Source: Tomocerus qinae
Lineage: Eukaryota > Arthropoda > Collembola > Entomobryomorpha > Tomoceridae
Direction of reading: 5' to 3'
Length of the DNA: 64,000 nt
NCBI GenBank assembly: GCA_020055645.1
Contig: CM034546.1
Span: 43,028,001-43,092,000 of the forward strand
Position numbers and translations under genes: made by a program
In this document: piece by piece, positions 22,403-34,960 of the stretch
How the letters are laid out: each line of letters starts with the position of its first letter
Numbering within the stretch: position 1 is the first letter of the stretch
Notes under the pieces: model-generated
Told to the model about the DNA's origin: nothing
Database searches by the model: none
Seen by the model: only the letters and a program-made list of their open reading frames with translations

Positions 22403-24355
22403 TTACGTCTTCCGCCGTAAGCACACGCCAAATCCTCTCCGAGCATCTTTGGCGACGGTTATTATTTTGCTGAATAGGTTGATAACCTGTAATTTTAGCA
22501 TCAATCTACAGTACCACGACCATTCCAGAAGAAGAGTGATGAAAGATCCAAGTAGAAAGTATCCACAAACAAAGAAAATTGTATGGATTTTCATGATCAG
22601 ACTAATAGGCATTATCTGAGATTCGTCATATTTCAGTTTTGAATAGGATATTATATCTTTCAAATCATCAATGAAATCGTATTGTTCTTTGAAATATGTT
22701 AGAAACCCTCTCTCCTGCATGATTTTAAAATATGATTTAAATTTATAACGGTAGCAATATTTGAAACCATAAAACTTTGGATTCGCGAGATCTGCTTCCT
22801 TGACAGTCATGCAAATTCCGTCAGAAGATGCTCTAGATGGTATTAAGGGTATAGTGTATTTTCTTTTATCTATATTAATCACATCAAATAGTTTGATTGC
22901 GTAGTTGGTCAATATTTTCCAGGTAGCAGTAATAGAACCACTTTTCATGTGTTCAGATATGACATCGGATTGCCAATCAAATTTAAAGATACTTGAATTC
23001 ATCTTGTCCAGAATTTTATACTTTTCAAAGAATTCGCTTCTGTCTTCATCTATATCACGCCGACTGTCTTTGAACAACAACAATTTATACTCATTTTCTA
23101 CGAGATCTTTAAAGTCTACAAATTGCTTTCTGTCTGGCGGAGCAATAATCTCGCTTGTTATCCACGTTTCATATAGATTAGCAATTACAAATCCCATGGA
23201 CACAATTACCAAATACAAAATGTTTCTCTTTTTATTGGGAACTTCTTGATATAAAAGAACGGCTATTGTGGATACAAAAATAAACTCTAATTTCTTGTAG
23301 AAAGTAGAAATTCTAAAGCCTAAAGCATAAAATGAAATCGGGAATAGCGAAAATATCAGCCACCAGCAATAATCATCAAATGTATTTTGAATCAGAACTG
23401 TCAATGGGATGTCCACCAATCGAGGGTTGGCTTCACAGTAATATGGAATACTCTCTTGAAAGTATTCAATGAAACGAGTTGTAGACCATGCTATAATATA
23501 AGTGTTCTCGTAAATACCTAACATCCAAATGTATCCACATCGACGATGTTCTTTTAGTAGATCTTGCTTTTCCCTTGCATATATGGCAGTGAAGTTGAGT
23601 CTTTCAGCCATCAATTCAACAGCTCTCACTGAATTTTCACAATTTAGATTTAAACGGTTATTTTTTACAACAGAGTAGAGCTTCAATTTGCACTCAGGCA
23701 GCTCAGTGGGACTATCAAGCGAAAATAAGCTAGGAAGACCACCAATTTGAATGCCATAAAGATTCCCGTTTAAAGTATTCCAAATTATTTCCCATTCTTC
23801 TTCGGAATCTTCTGTTTTAATTGGATGAAGTGAAGAAGAAGACTCGCCTTCCGGATTGTAGAGAATCGTCGTGTAAATCGAATATTCGTTTCCACCTTTT
23901 ATTGCTAATATATAGAGAGGAGCCACCAAATGTTGAATGAGGTTTGATTGCCATTCTGGATTCATCCATTTGAATTCATCTTTGATGACGATTATGAATC
24001 TCGAATCGCGACGATTTATTTCTTTGCCAAAATGTTTCACAAGGGCTGTTACAGCAGGGTCTGGCTCCATTAGAATATTTACAGTGCACAAACTTGTAGA
24101 GAGATCCCGTGGATTATCTTCATGACAACCGAAGAGAGTTTTATTGTAGTTTGATGTTGCCAAGGTCCACGGTTGGCCATTTTGGTTAGACAGGATAAAA
24201 TCTGTCTGCCATTCGGACTGATTGAAAGTAATCATGTTAAAATCACAATTACTATAAAACGACAAATTTCGAAAGCAGTTGATGTTGTTTATAATGATAG
24301 AAATTAAAAATGCTAAAATTAGATGCATGGAATACATTTTAACAAGAAATTTCAA
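22403..24355 (-). CDS. IR-B: divergent ionotropic receptor, intact
   Basis: Single exon, 650 residues; a variant ionotropic glutamate receptor (ligand-gated cation channel, plasma membrane of chemosensory neurons). A signal peptide lies near residues 7-27 (the aligned start in IR-A favours M7 as the core start). An extracellular N-terminal domain with several Asn glycosylation motifs follows. The S1 lobe comes next, then TM1 at about 325-347, the pore loop at about 355-372, TM2 at about 379-397 followed by TWITSEIIAPP, the S2 lobe with a conserved SSDGICMTVKEAD segment, and TM3 at about 584-611. The classical glutamate-binding residues cannot be recognised, as is usual for divergent IRs. Complete, with a poly(A) signal nearby. 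TM4-2 lies upstream on the same strand. The ligand is unknown. Confidence 0.85.
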   Translation of the reverse strand: MKFLVKMYSMHLILAFLISIIINNINCFRNLSFYSNCDFNMITFNQSEWQTDFILSNQNGQPWTLATSNYNKTLFGCHEDNPRDLSTSLCTVNILMEPDPAVTALVKHFGKEINRRDSRFIIVIKDEFKWMNPEWQSNLIQHLVAPLYILAIKGGNEYSIYTTILYNPEGESSSSLHPIKTEDSEEEWEIIWNTLNGNLYGIQIGGLPSLFSLDSPTELPECKLKLYSVVKNNRLNLNCENSVRAVELMAERLNFTAIYAREKQDLLKEHRRCGYIWMLGIYENTYIIAWSTTRFIEYFQESIPYYCEANPRLVDIPLTVLIQNTFDDYCWWLIFSLFPISFYALGFRISTFYKKLEFIFVSTIAVLLYQEVPNKKRNILYLVIVSMGFVIANLYETWITSEIIAPPDRKQFVDFKDLVENEYKLLLFKDSRRDIDEDRSEFFEKYKILDKMNSSIFKFDWQSDVISEHMKSGSITATWKILTNYAIKLFDVINIDKRKYTIPLIPSRASSDGICMTVKEADLANPKFYGFKYCYRYKFKSYFKIMQERGFLTYFKEQYDFIDDLKDIISYSKLKYDESQIMPISLIMKIHTIFFVCGYFLLGSFITLLLEWSWYCRLMLKLQVINLFSKIITVAKDARRGFGVCLRRKT

Positions 24356-24399
24356 ATGTATTTGCCAGTAGACAATTGCAAAGCAAACGAATGTTCAGC

Positions 24400-27300
24400 T
24401 TTAAATAGCATCGGACTAAACGTTGTATACCAAATAGCCAGTGAGGCACCAACGAAGTAGTGAAGGCTGGCTGTTATTAGCAAAATAGTTACCAGCGACA
24501 AACAACTATAACCTCAAATTGTAAATCATACCATGAAATTTAGAATAGTTCTCATTATTATTGGTATTAATCGGTTGTTTTATATTACTCGTAGACGGCT
24601 CTGCATAGATGGAAATTATACAAATCCAATGCAAACAAAAGTTTTCAAGAAAGACGCCAATAAGTTCGCCCTCTACTCTATATAGTATTTACTGTTTTAA
24701 GACAGTTTTCAATTTTGGAAAGAAGATGTGATTGCCATTTGTTCTAAATATAGAAAATCCATGTTCAGACGAACATTTGTTTTAGGTTAGACGACACTGT
24801 AAATGTTTACATCTCAGCAAGATCAAAATAGTTACATACCGAAATTTTATTTTCCATTCCTTTCAATCCATAATCAATTGTCGCTTTTTCCATTCAAGTA
24901 GATGAACAAGAAAATCCTTTAAGTCAAGAAGGCAAAACAACATTGTTAAAAAATTTGAAAAATTGGGTATTTATTGCGTTACATTCTTGTGTTTTAATGC
25001 ATAATTTAAAATGTCAACTACAATCAAAGTAGAGCATAAATTAACGATATGCATTGTTACTAAATGACGATATTAAAATATTTAAAGTTTTAAATCTACT
25101 AAATTATAATAATGCGACAAAATGAAATTTCCTGTTGCATTTCATTATCAACTAAATATTTCTCTTTTTTAGATTTCATAGAGAAAGCCAAAAATGTAAT
25201 TCTTCGCTATCGATAGAAGAAACGCTACCGCTTCCGTCAGTTACTATTTCCTGTTTTAGAAATAAATTCATTTTTTGTTGTACAAAGCTTCAATATATTG
25301 TCTCTGACTCATTATACATACACCTGATATATAGCTCTTAGTTGCCATATACGCTTTTTGAAGTAAAATAAAACTTTACCTTTTCGGCATAAATATCCCT
25401 TATTAACATATTTTGCCACCTTGCCTTGCATGAAAAGTCATTTTCCCTTCTTTGGGAGAAACTACCCCAGTGGTAAGGTAAGAAAATGTAAATTTGAGAA
25501 TAAGGAAATTCCATGCCATTCCAATAATGAATCAAAATTTTTAAAATTTATAACTTGCTGACGAAGAGGCCAAACTGGTTTCCGTTGGAAATCCGATGAA
25601 GACACTTAAATAAAGTAACCTAAGGTAAATTAACTTGGTCGATTTTAGTTATTTTTTATTAGATGTTAAATTTGAAAAAGCCTGCCATAAAAGTTTATAT
25701 TGCCATTTCCCACATATAAAGAGAAGAAAATGCATGGCTTTTTGGAATTAGCTGACCATTATCTATGTCAAATAAAATCTGTCCGTTAGGTTAGGTTCTG
25801 CGAATATAGTTTGCCTGATTTTCTAATACATACGGTCCCTTGATGATCTGGCCGCTGCGTTGTCGGAGACAGCAAAACTAATCCTAAAATTATGGGCTCC
25901 ACCCTCACATTCTTAGATTTAGTGACACTATCATAAATTAGGTCCGGCTCGTTAGGTGGAGCGGACTGGTAACTCTACCATGAGATGGGATCTTTTGGAA
26001 TTGCAGCTACTCGCTATTTGTCACTATATAACTAATTTTGTGACTAAGTTAATTATAGGTTTGTTTAGTAAAATTTATGCATATTTATTACGCTAAAACA
26101 CGCAGCAATTATTTTATGTCAATGTACCAATAATTTGGGGGTGAATAAAATATACATATTTTCATTAGATATTACAAGAGGCGAACAAATCAAAACTGGG
26201 CTTCTATAAAACGGATCGCCATTCTTATATGGTAGCCTTTGGTATAAAGCTGTCACCTTACATTAATAAACCTGCATAAAATAATTAGACTCGAAACAAG
26301 GTAATAAATTTTTATAAAATTAAAACGTTATTTAAAAGGATGTTAATCAGTAAAAAAGGAATGTTAAACATTAAATCTAGACTACAGAGCGATTTTGACA
26401 TTCACGGTATTATTGTCCAGAAAAAGGTCGCGCAAATAATTTAGCCACTTCATGGCGTCTAACTAAAGTCAATATGGAACACAACTTATATAAAACAAAA
26501 ATTCAGACACGAACACTCACTATATATACCAATATATATACAATATATTATATACTATGATATGAAGGATAGTGTATATAGTTCGGTTTCCAGGAATTGC
26601 GGCACCATTTAACATCATATCAATAGATGACTGGTACACACTGAGTTCATTTAATTGAATATTCATTTCCAGTAAAAAAGGGAGAAGGCGTCTAATATGA
26701 GGAATTAGATCACCATATCGCAGATAAATCATCATTCTTCAGTGCATATATGTACATGACAATACTTGATGTCTTAACTTCTCTTACAATAAATAATTAT
26801 TTCTCCTTAATCTATATCAATAGACCTTCGTTAAGAAGAAATTCTATATAGACAATGTTTCTGACGGACGTATCTAGTTTATCATCAAATATTCATCGTT
26901 ATAACATATTTGTGTTTTAGCTTGCATGGTTGTGTTCTGAGAAGTATCATTACTTTGCTGAGGTCAATCTTTTTCTAAAAAAGTCAATGTGGGTCCTATC
27001 CTACTTTAAAGCATGACTTATAATATAACGAGGTTACTTGGACAAAAGGAATTGAAAAATTAAAAGGATGGTCCCTCAGTATCAAAATAGTACTTCGGTT
27101 AATTATTATTCAACCAGTTTTACTATTTTGCACAAACAATTGAACTTTAGAACATATTTGCAACTTTTTTAAATGAAGCATACACAAAACGAAGTACTTA
27201 AATGTTTAAAAAATTCTAGAGTATTTTTGCCTAAGATTCTACTCACTTAAGACTATGACTACTATGTGGTTTACTTAAACTAAAAAATGAGTACATCCTC

Positions 27301-28150
27301 AGCTATTTCAACAGTTTGGTTTTAGACAAAACCACTCAATCACATAACATTGTTGTAACAAATTGTTTTAACACATATATCATGTACAATCATGTTAGCT
27401 TTGGTAATGTTAGTATTCATTGACATATAGTACACTATATATACACTGTCAAAGAGTTCAATAAAGTAGCCTCTTAAATATTGTTAAAAAAGCTAAAGTG
27501 GTACAAATTTGACCCAGAATGGTTTAAATCACATCTTGACATTCGTTAGCAATACGTTGGAAGGGAGGCAAAAAGACAAATATATTTAAATTAAAGGATC
27601 AGTTTCTACTACTCAGCTTAGATGATATTACGGTTGAGATGTAATAATATTTAGTTTGTAAGAAAAAATTGATAATAAAATTTCAATAATTATACAATTG
27701 AAACATCGGATTATTGATTTTTGTTTTAAATTACAACGCAACAACCTAAAGTGTACATTAAAATGATACTGTTAGTCCGCCATGATTTTTTACTTCAACA
27801 ACAAAGGTAGATTAAAACCCATTTCCAAAATTGAGACATTTCACATTACTGCTGACATTAATTTTAATTTAAAAAATGTCAACCAAACATTAAAAATAAA
27901 AAATTGACTTAAATTAAACAAAGGCAATGAGATTAGCATAATTGTTGCCCATATTGTTTGATTAGTATATCAAAAGATTTATACAGAAATAGAATTCATT
28001 ATTAAATTTTAGTTAGGAAAATGAAATACGATTTCAGAGGTTAACATCAACAAAAATGTTATTCTTCTATTTGATGAGTACAAAAATTAAACTTTACAAA
28101 GACTAGATGAATTTGTGTTTGACTTTTTTTGGATTTTTAACCTCGTTTAA
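24400..28150. other. Upstream flank of IR-B and TM4-2 3' flank
   Basis: Non-coding. 24400-27130 is the paralogous counterpart of 12700-15345, and 27955-28170 begins the TM4-2 homology with TM4-1. 27140-27950 is AT-rich with nothing that I can support. Confidence 0.35.
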
Positions 28151-28174
28151 CAAAATAATCGTCTTTCTGGGAAT

Positions 28175-31100
28175 TTAGAGGGGCTGGAGCCCCACCAGCT
28201 CCCCCTCTATATAAGTGCCTGTTCGGGTTTCCATTTTCTGTTGTATCATTAAATCATAAACGACTTTGACGTAAAAGATATTAAGTCCAAGGGCGAAGGT
28301 GTAGATAGTGTAGAATACAATGTCGTCCACATTCAGCTCTCCAAAGAAGCACAAGGCAGCTAAAACAAACACGGCAAAGACGATGAGAGTTAATCTAATA
28401 GCCATCCAGACGGTCAGCATAATGGACGATTTCTACAATAGAAGAAAAAACATTTTTATGAGAAATTTGGACAGAAAGGTTTTCATTGAAGATAATTATT
28501 CACTAAATACAAGTCCAAGATATGAACGAATAAGTTGAATTATTTCCAATTAAGTAGCTTCTACTGCATCTCTGCAATGGAAATGGTTTTTAAAGTTTAC
28601 AATCTGTGATTGCTATAATAGTCTTCAATGAAATTCCAAAAATTAAAATAAAATTAATTGCAAATAATCTGTCTAATCAATGTATTTACTTTCCGGATGC
28701 CCTGGATCAAAAGCAAAGAGTAGATGGTTAGTATACCGCAGATGATGAGGAAGATAATCATCATTTTCGACGCAATCCCTTTGACACCTGAAAAAGAAAT
28801 AAAATTATAGATATAAAATAAATTCACTAAGGAATAACAAACATTAACTCCATGCAATCATTCAAGCTAAAACAATGCCGGCAGCAAACCCATTAATTAT
28901 ATTAATAATTAAATCACTATGAAATACCAGTCAGGGCAGGGGAATTGGGGGGGCGACCGGGGCGACGGCACCGGGCATCAAGCTGTAGGGGGCAGCAAAA
29001 CGAGCGAAAAAAATTTTTTCCATTTGCAAGATATATTAGTATCCCAAAGTAGCTAATAGAAAATGATTTCTCGAGAACAATGCAGAGACAGAGGCCAATA
29101 ATTGGTTTATTTCCGTTGTATTGTGTTACTAATCACGCCATTCGATTGTTTTAAACAATGGGCCAAGATGCCTCCATTACAATGTGAAGACATAAAGGGA
29201 CATTCCCCAAGTATGAACCCAATTCGAATATTCTACCTATACTGCCACAGAGAAGTAATCACCCAAGCCGAAAGTAACCATGGTTATTTGGTTTGGGTGC
29301 CTACCTCTCTGTGGTAGTAAGGAGAATACGAATTGGGTGCAAAAATCCAGGAAACCTCATCTATGTCTCCGCCTTGTAAGGGAGATGATATTAACAAATG
29401 CGTTACTATAGAGTGACAAATTCGAGGCATCTTGCAATGGGCATTATTTGATCGTTTCTTTGGTTTGGGATGTACCACTAAACTTCACAGAAACCCCAGA
29501 AATAGTGAGACAGTATAGATTACTGTTGCGATCATGACTAGAGGATATGGCTATATCATAAAAATCGCAGTCGAAGCAGTGTTGTGCAGTGGTTAAAACC
29601 ACTAGTGGTCATAATGGTCATAATGGTCAAAATGGCCCGGTCAAAAAAAATTAAAAAGTGGTCAAAATGGTCAAAATGGACAAAATGCCTGCTTGGGGTT
29701 AATTGAGACCCCAAGGTAGCTTTTACTGCAACAGTAAACAACAAATACAACTTTCTAAAGATTGCAGTTAAAAATGATTAGAGAGTGTCATTCTGTAGTC
29801 TGATGTTAGTAAAATAGTGTTTCATTGGTTTTAGGCCATATTTCATTCTCTAAATATTTTAAATTTCATTTGCTAGCCTAAGTAACTGTATACTGATATT
29901 TTGTCCATTTTAGCCATTTTGACCATTTTGACCATTTTGACCAGTGGCCCGGTCAAAATGCAAAAAAGTGGTCAACAGTACAACACTGAGTCGAAGTCTC
30001 TTCTCATCGGTGGATTCTAATTGTTTTTAGCCAATAGAATTGCAGGTTTCAATTACAAAATTTTATATATGATTTCAAACAATCACTCCAAGGGGGAATC
30101 ATTATTTTTGTTTACTACATTTCATTACAACATACATAATACACTGAATACACACATTAATATAATGTCTAATTTTACGACGATACGAACAATGAACAAG
30201 TCCATACATGGAACCATAAACATTCATGATTGTTCATATTTTCTTGTTGTAAAATAGAGTACATTGAGTGTTTAGGTATTCAAATTTAGCCAGTCTGGAG
30301 ATATAAACGTCTCATCTGGAGATTTAATCGTTTTCGTGCAGAATTTGGCATTTAATCGCAACTACAGAAAATAGTTTAAAATATTCTTTGACGACGTGTG
30401 TATTTAGTGTATTGTTTGTTGTAATGAAATGTAGTAAACAAAAATAAACATTCCCCCTCGGGGTGATGTATGGAAACCATATAAAGTTTTGAAAATGCAA
30501 GATACAATCCTTGGCTAAAAATAATTTGAATCCACCAATGAAAAGAGACTTCGACTGCGGTTTTTATGATAGCCATATCCTGTGGTTGTGATCGTAACAG
30601 TATTTAATATACATTGTTATATTACCGTGTTCCGTTTGTATAACGCTCCTCATTTCTAAATCGATATCGACAAAAAAATTACATATTATTATCGTAGTAC
30701 ATCGTACATTTTCTAGTATGCTTGGAGCAATTATATACCCTTTTTCATCAATTAATTAAAATTGAAAGAGAAACAGAGTACAATATATTTATGCTTTAAT
30801 GGAAAGTTTTTTTACAGTTTAGAAATGATTCTGATTATACTTTTTTCCTAAACCGTCTCAACCCAAACCTTCTAAATCCAAACCGTCTCATCCCAAACAG
30901 TCTTAATCCAAAACTTCTCGACTCAAACCGTCTCAACCCAAACCTTCTCAATCTAAACCGTCGCAATCAAAACCGTCTCAACACAAACCATCTCACCCCA
31001 AACCATCTCACCCCAAACCGTCCAAACCCAAACCATCTAACCCCAAACCGTCTCAATCCAAAACTTCTCGACTCAAACCGTCTTAAGTCAAAACGCCTTA

Positions 31101-31781
31101 ATCCATATGTCTGAACCCAACCAGCATCTACCCAAACCGTCTTAACCCAGCCAGTAGCTTCCCAAACCATCTCAACTCAGCCAGTATCTCTCCAAACCGT
31201 CTCAACCCAACCAGTAACTACCCAAACCGTCTCAATCTAACAGTCTCATCTTAAGCGTCTCAATCTTGTAGTGTGTTTTTTTGGCATACTATTACTATTC
31301 TATTTTAGTATATTTTGTGTCACAAAAGTATTTTTGTTGGTTCTTAAAAATTCTGGAATGACATTAAAGTTAGTAAAAGGGGCATCAAAAAAACGTTTGC
31401 CCGGGCATCATTAAAACCTCACCGGCCCTGATACTAGTAGTCACTATCGTCCCGATTGCTGTATTAATATCTTGTGGTTCTGATTCTGACTGGCGATCTG
31501 GTTTGTCATTTTCCGAAGACCACAAAATCAAAATTTTCACGAGGGCTAGAATGCATCCAAAGATTCCTGGGATCTAAACCAGTAAAAACAGAAGCGCAAA
31601 TTATAGATTCGGGATTAAAGTTTCAACAATTTTGTCAATCCCAAATCAAGTATCGTTTTAGAACCTTTTCTTTTTTAGCATTTATCAATAAAATAAATAC
31701 ATAAACGTAACCACTTACAAATTCAAGAAATCCGATGAGCAATCCTCCCTTTTTGAGCGAAAAACAACCGCAACTTTTCAT
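28175..31781 (-). CDS. TM4-2: small four-TM protein, intron 2 holds a hAT element
   Basis: Paralog of TM4-1. Exons 31719-31781, 31423-31573, 28690-28787 and 28175-28432 give 189 residues with phases 0, 1, 0, as in TM4-1. Exon 1 encodes MKSCGCFSLKKGGLLIGFL and the last exon ends KVVYDLMIQQKMET plus an extra tail. The second intron is 2.6 kb because it contains the element at 28932-31430. The original exon-2 donor equivalent reads AT instead of GT beyond the insertion. The only good donor I see, CCG|GTGAGG, lies inside the transposon terminus and keeps phase 1. If it is not used, the gene is broken. Confidence 0.6.
29130..29475. repeat. Inverted repeat with 60-bp core hairpin
   Basis: The core at 29217-29338 pairs ACCCAATTCG at the left with CGAATTGGGT at the right around a central CCATGG. 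Weaker pairing extends outward through CAAGATGCCTC (29165, 29429 inverse). Probably a small foldback transposon nested in the hAT element. Confidence 0.55.
29519..30604. repeat. Foldback element with about 240-bp arms
   Basis: The left arm (29519-29576 plus 29997-30155) is the inverse of 30390-30604, sharing for example GATATGGCTAT, GCAGTCGAAGTCTC and TTTGTTTACTACATTTCATT. The arms are about 80-85 percent alike by eye. The left arm is split by the hAT MITE at 29577-29988; the right arm carries the uninterrupted AGTCGAAG site. Confidence 0.65.
29577..29988. mobile_element. 412-bp hAT MITE
   Basis: Ends CAGTGTTGTGC and GTACAACACTG, with a perfect 8-bp duplication AGTCGAAG (29569-29576, 29989-29996). 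Both subterminal zones are made of TGGTCATAA/TGGTCAAAA words and their inverse. The mirrored arm of the surrounding foldback has a single AGTCGAAG, a second empty site. Non-coding. Confidence 0.92.
30847..31250. repeat. AACCGTCTCAACCCA minisatellite
   Basis: About 25 imperfect tandem copies of a 15-16-bp unit around AACCGTCTCAACCCA, some with a CCAGTA insert. Its translations are repeats only. Confidence 0.8.
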
Positions 31782-31859
31782 TTCTGAGCAAAATTTCGGT
31801 ATTAAACTAACTTCAATCCCTCTTAGACCCAACTTCACCTAACTGCACAGTTTGTAACG

Positions 31860-32340
31860 GAGCCATGCCTAAATGTTATTGATATACATTCCAGACAAAA
31901 GATAGATAAGTTTTAAATGACAAGTTCGTGATTGTCTCTCGTCAAATTACTTTCATTTTATATAAATCAGACAATGTTGAAAGTGAAGAATGATATTTTC
32001 TGCTACTTGTATTTCTTTCTACATACGTATGCAATTTAAATGAAACGTTAACAATTCTAAGTCTTAATGATACTGTAATACGTAACCCCCAAATTATACT
32101 ACATAATTGTATTTGAGTATGTAACCTGTAATTACGAAAATAATATTTACTTAATTTATAACTATGATAAAAATAAATAGCCGTTGGAGAGCAGCTGCTA
32201 GTAAATAGTCAGTGCCTACTTTTCTAGTTAGTCATGGTAACCACGACAACAGTCGGTATACAAACTTACACTACTCAAGTTCATATGGAGCAGTATGGCA
32301 CTCCTTAATTTTAATAATAAATAAGTTGTTGATCGGTGAC
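31860..32340. other. TM4-2 upstream flank
   Basis: Matches the upstream flank of TM4-1 as far as about 32110; nothing else supported. Confidence 0.3.
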
Positions 32341-32344
32341 TAAG

Positions 32345-33185
32345 ACTGTTCCAAACCCCAGGACGCTGGCACGATTGGGCTACCAAAGGTAGGCGAAACT
32401 TAACACTGAATTTACCAAGTGTTGATAATATCACATAATCACACAGAATTCAGTCCTTCGAATACAATACATTGAATACTTGTTTACATCAGTAAAATTA
32501 CATGAACTACTAAAAATAGGTTTATTAAAGTTTTTTTCCTTTTAAAAATAAATGATTTTGATTTTTATAATTTTTATATAAAAAATTTAATTTTGCATTT
32601 TCCATTCAAAACTTATAGAGGTTTTTTTCAATAAAAAAATGTTTGTTTTGGTTTTTTCTGTTATTATGCAATCAAAATCAAACCATGTATAAATATTTTA
32701 ATTTGGTTTTTCCATGTAAAAATGGATTGTTTTGGTTTTTTATGATATTATATTATAAAAACATGTAAAAATTGGTTACCATGGTTTTTTATGATATTAT
32801 GTAAAAATGGTTTCGCTAGGATTTTTTGGGCTGTTATTTGTGAATCGTTGGACATATTTTTTCAACAATCGTCACAAGCCCATATACGACGTGTTTGAGA
32901 AGTTTCGTGACATCCATCAATTCTTCCTAGAGTTAACGTGCGTACGGACTTGGGGTAATGTCAACACGAGGACGGACAGGCTGTGTGATTCTATATTGAT
33001 CGTCAGGCTAGCTAAAGCCCATTAAACCTATTTTTAGTATCTGGTTTACTTTTTATGATGTAAACGTGTATTGTAATAGAAGGCATGAATTCTGTGTGAT
33101 TCTGTGATATTATCAACTCTCGGTATATTTAGTGTTACGTTTTGCCTCATTTTGGCGTCCCTGCATTCTGGGGTTTGGCACAATG
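32345..33185. repeat. Inverted repeat pair with AT-rich interior
   Basis: 32345-32450 and 33086-33185 are diverged inverse copies (shared: CCAAACCCCAG, GATAATATCACA, AATCACACAGAATTC). The interior at 32520-32810 is an irregular array of TTTTGGTTTTT and AAAAATGG words. Probably an old foldback or MITE. An ORF at 32807-33025 inside is unrecognised and not called. Confidence 0.5.
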
Positions 33186-33549
33186 GCACAGTCTGGGCCG
33201 AGTAACTTTCTCGATTTTTGAATTTAAACTCTATGTAGATATCAAATGTGTAATAATACATAATTATATGTAATAGTAATAAGTTTAGCCATTTCCGCAG
33301 TAACTACACTGCAAATCAAAAATCATTCTGATATTCGATTTTTTGTCAAAGTTGGAGTAATCCACGAAAAAGTTGGAAAATCGACCACCTCCGAAAATTG
33401 GTGGAAAATTCACAATTGTGATTCGAATAATGATTTTAAAACAAAAATTCCAAAATAAAATTCTTGGGTGCCTGGGGAAATTCAGAGAGTTAGAAGGCGG
33501 GAAGAATTTCTAACTTTCATGTCGTTAGAGCAAGAAACAAAAAAGCAAT

Positions 33550-34062
33550 GCCTTTTTTAAGTAAAAAGTACCTTTTTTACTTAAAAGGTACCTTTTTTGC
33601 TTAAAAGGTATCTTTTTTACTTAAAAATTGCCTTTTTTACTTAAAAGGTGCCTTTTTTACTTAAAAGGTGCCTTTTTTACCTAAAAGGTGCCTTTTATAC
33701 CTGTAAGGTGCCTTTTTTACCTAAAAGGTGCTTTTTTACCTAAAAGGTGCTTTTTTACCCAAAAGGTGCTTTTTTACCTAAAAGGTGCTTTTTTACCTAA
33801 AAGGTGCTTTTTTACCTAAAAGGTGCCTTTTTTACTTTAAAGGTACATTTTTTACTTAAAAGGTGCCTTTTTTACCTAAAAGGTGCTTTTTTACCTAAAA
33901 GGTGCCTTTTTTACCTAAAAGGTGCCTTTTTTACTTTAAAGGTACATTTTTTACTTAAAAGGTGCCTTTTTTACTTAAAAGGTATCTTTTTTGCTTAAAA
34001 GGTGCCTTTTTTACTTAAAAGGTACATTTTTTACTTAAAAGGTACATTTTTTACTTAAAGGG
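33550..34062. repeat. AAAAGGTGCCTTTTTTAC tandem array
   Basis: About 26 copies of a 19-20-bp unit built from AAAAGGTGCC and TTTTTTAC(C/T)T, with each unit itself close to palindromic. All frames are open for stretches, hence spurious ORFs. A short related piece (AAAAAAGGTAACCTTTTTT) lies at 34207-34229. Resembles hAT subterminal arrays, but no ends were found. Confidence 0.75.
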
Positions 34063-34239
34063 TTAGTCTAAAACTACTACTCAAACCAATAAAATTATAA
34101 AACATGTGTAGTGTGAAATAGTGTTTTAAATCAATAGAACACTAATCTAGAAATATCGGACTACAAAATAAAACATTTTATTTATTTTTTATTGCAACTT
34201 CGTAAAAAAGCAAAAAAGGTAACCTTTTTTACAATTTTG

Positions 34240-34950
34240 CACTTATCATCATAGTATAAAAATTGCAACCCCGATTACTTGTATTATTACATGGAAAATA
34301 AAATTTCAAACATAGTAATTTTTATGCAGAATTGTACAATTCTTCCTCAGCAGTTTACATGGTCCTAGTCAAGATCGTTTTAGGGGGACATTAGATATTT
34401 TCACAAAATTTAATCAAAGGTATTTTAATACATAAGAAAATTCTTGTAGCTTGTTTAAACACCCTCTAAATTTGTGTTCTGGATACGCCCTTGGTCCAAG
34501 TACATTTTCGATTATCCCCAATCTTTTTAATGATAAACCAAACACAGGATTTTCTCCGTTCAACCCTATTCTGCTATTTAAGATATAAATAACTGAGGAT
34601 GGTTATCAAAAATACAATAGCTTTTACGATCAACTCAAATGATAATAATGCCGAGAAGTAATAGGTTTGTGTAGGCGATTGATATTATTATTATTATAGT
34701 GAGTACGTTAAATATAGAGCTTAACTTCTTATATATCTACATAAATAATATTGACAAGTTAATTTAATATCTCCAATGAAATAGCTAACATATCCTATCT
34801 ACTTTAAGGTAATGTAAGTTTATAAAGTCAACAATAGTAGAAACACAGTTGGTATTAAATTCCATATATTTTAACTACTTACATTGAGATTGTAAGTTTT
34901 ATTAATTTAAAATTGCATGCGATTAATTAACTTCTCTAATTAAAGAGTTT
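34240..34950. other. Intergenic stretch
   Basis: AT-rich; no gene, hairpin or array supported. Confidence 0.3.
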
Positions 34951-34960
34951 TTAGTTTCTG

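Larger units (their letters stand above)
22210..27130. repeat. Duplicated segment, unit B (IR-B and its upstream flank)
   Basis: Counterpart of 10471-15345. It keeps the uninterrupted CAAGAGGC site at about 26175-26190, where unit A has a hAT MITE. It also has about 465 bp at 25261-25726 absent from unit A, without visible terminal repeats, so either an insertion here or a deletion in A. Confidence 0.8.
28932..31430. mobile_element. 2.5-kb hAT-like element with nested repeats
   Basis: Ends CAGGGCAGGGG and CACCGGCCCTG, flanked by an 8-bp target duplication with one difference (ATACCAGT 28924-28931; ATACTAGT 31431-31438). No transposase ORF. The interior contains an inverted repeat (29130-29475), a foldback (29519-30604) itself invaded by a second hAT MITE (29577-29988), and a minisatellite (30847-31250). 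A CCGGGCATCA word sits near both ends. Non-autonomous; the interior may be a patchwork of later insertions. Confidence 0.7.

Noticed and set aside
30967-31170. ORF of RRFGVRWFG-type repeats
   Set aside because: It is a translation of the AACCGTCTCAACCCA minisatellite inside a transposon, with irregular unit lengths.
32807-33025. 72-codon ORF
   Set aside because: It lies inside an AT-rich inverted-repeat element with no recognisable domain; treated as chance or a transposon relic.
33804-33998. ORF of LKGAFFTLKVHFLLKRC-type repeats
   Set aside because: It is the translation of a 19-20-bp tandem DNA array with variable unit length, so no constant reading frame.
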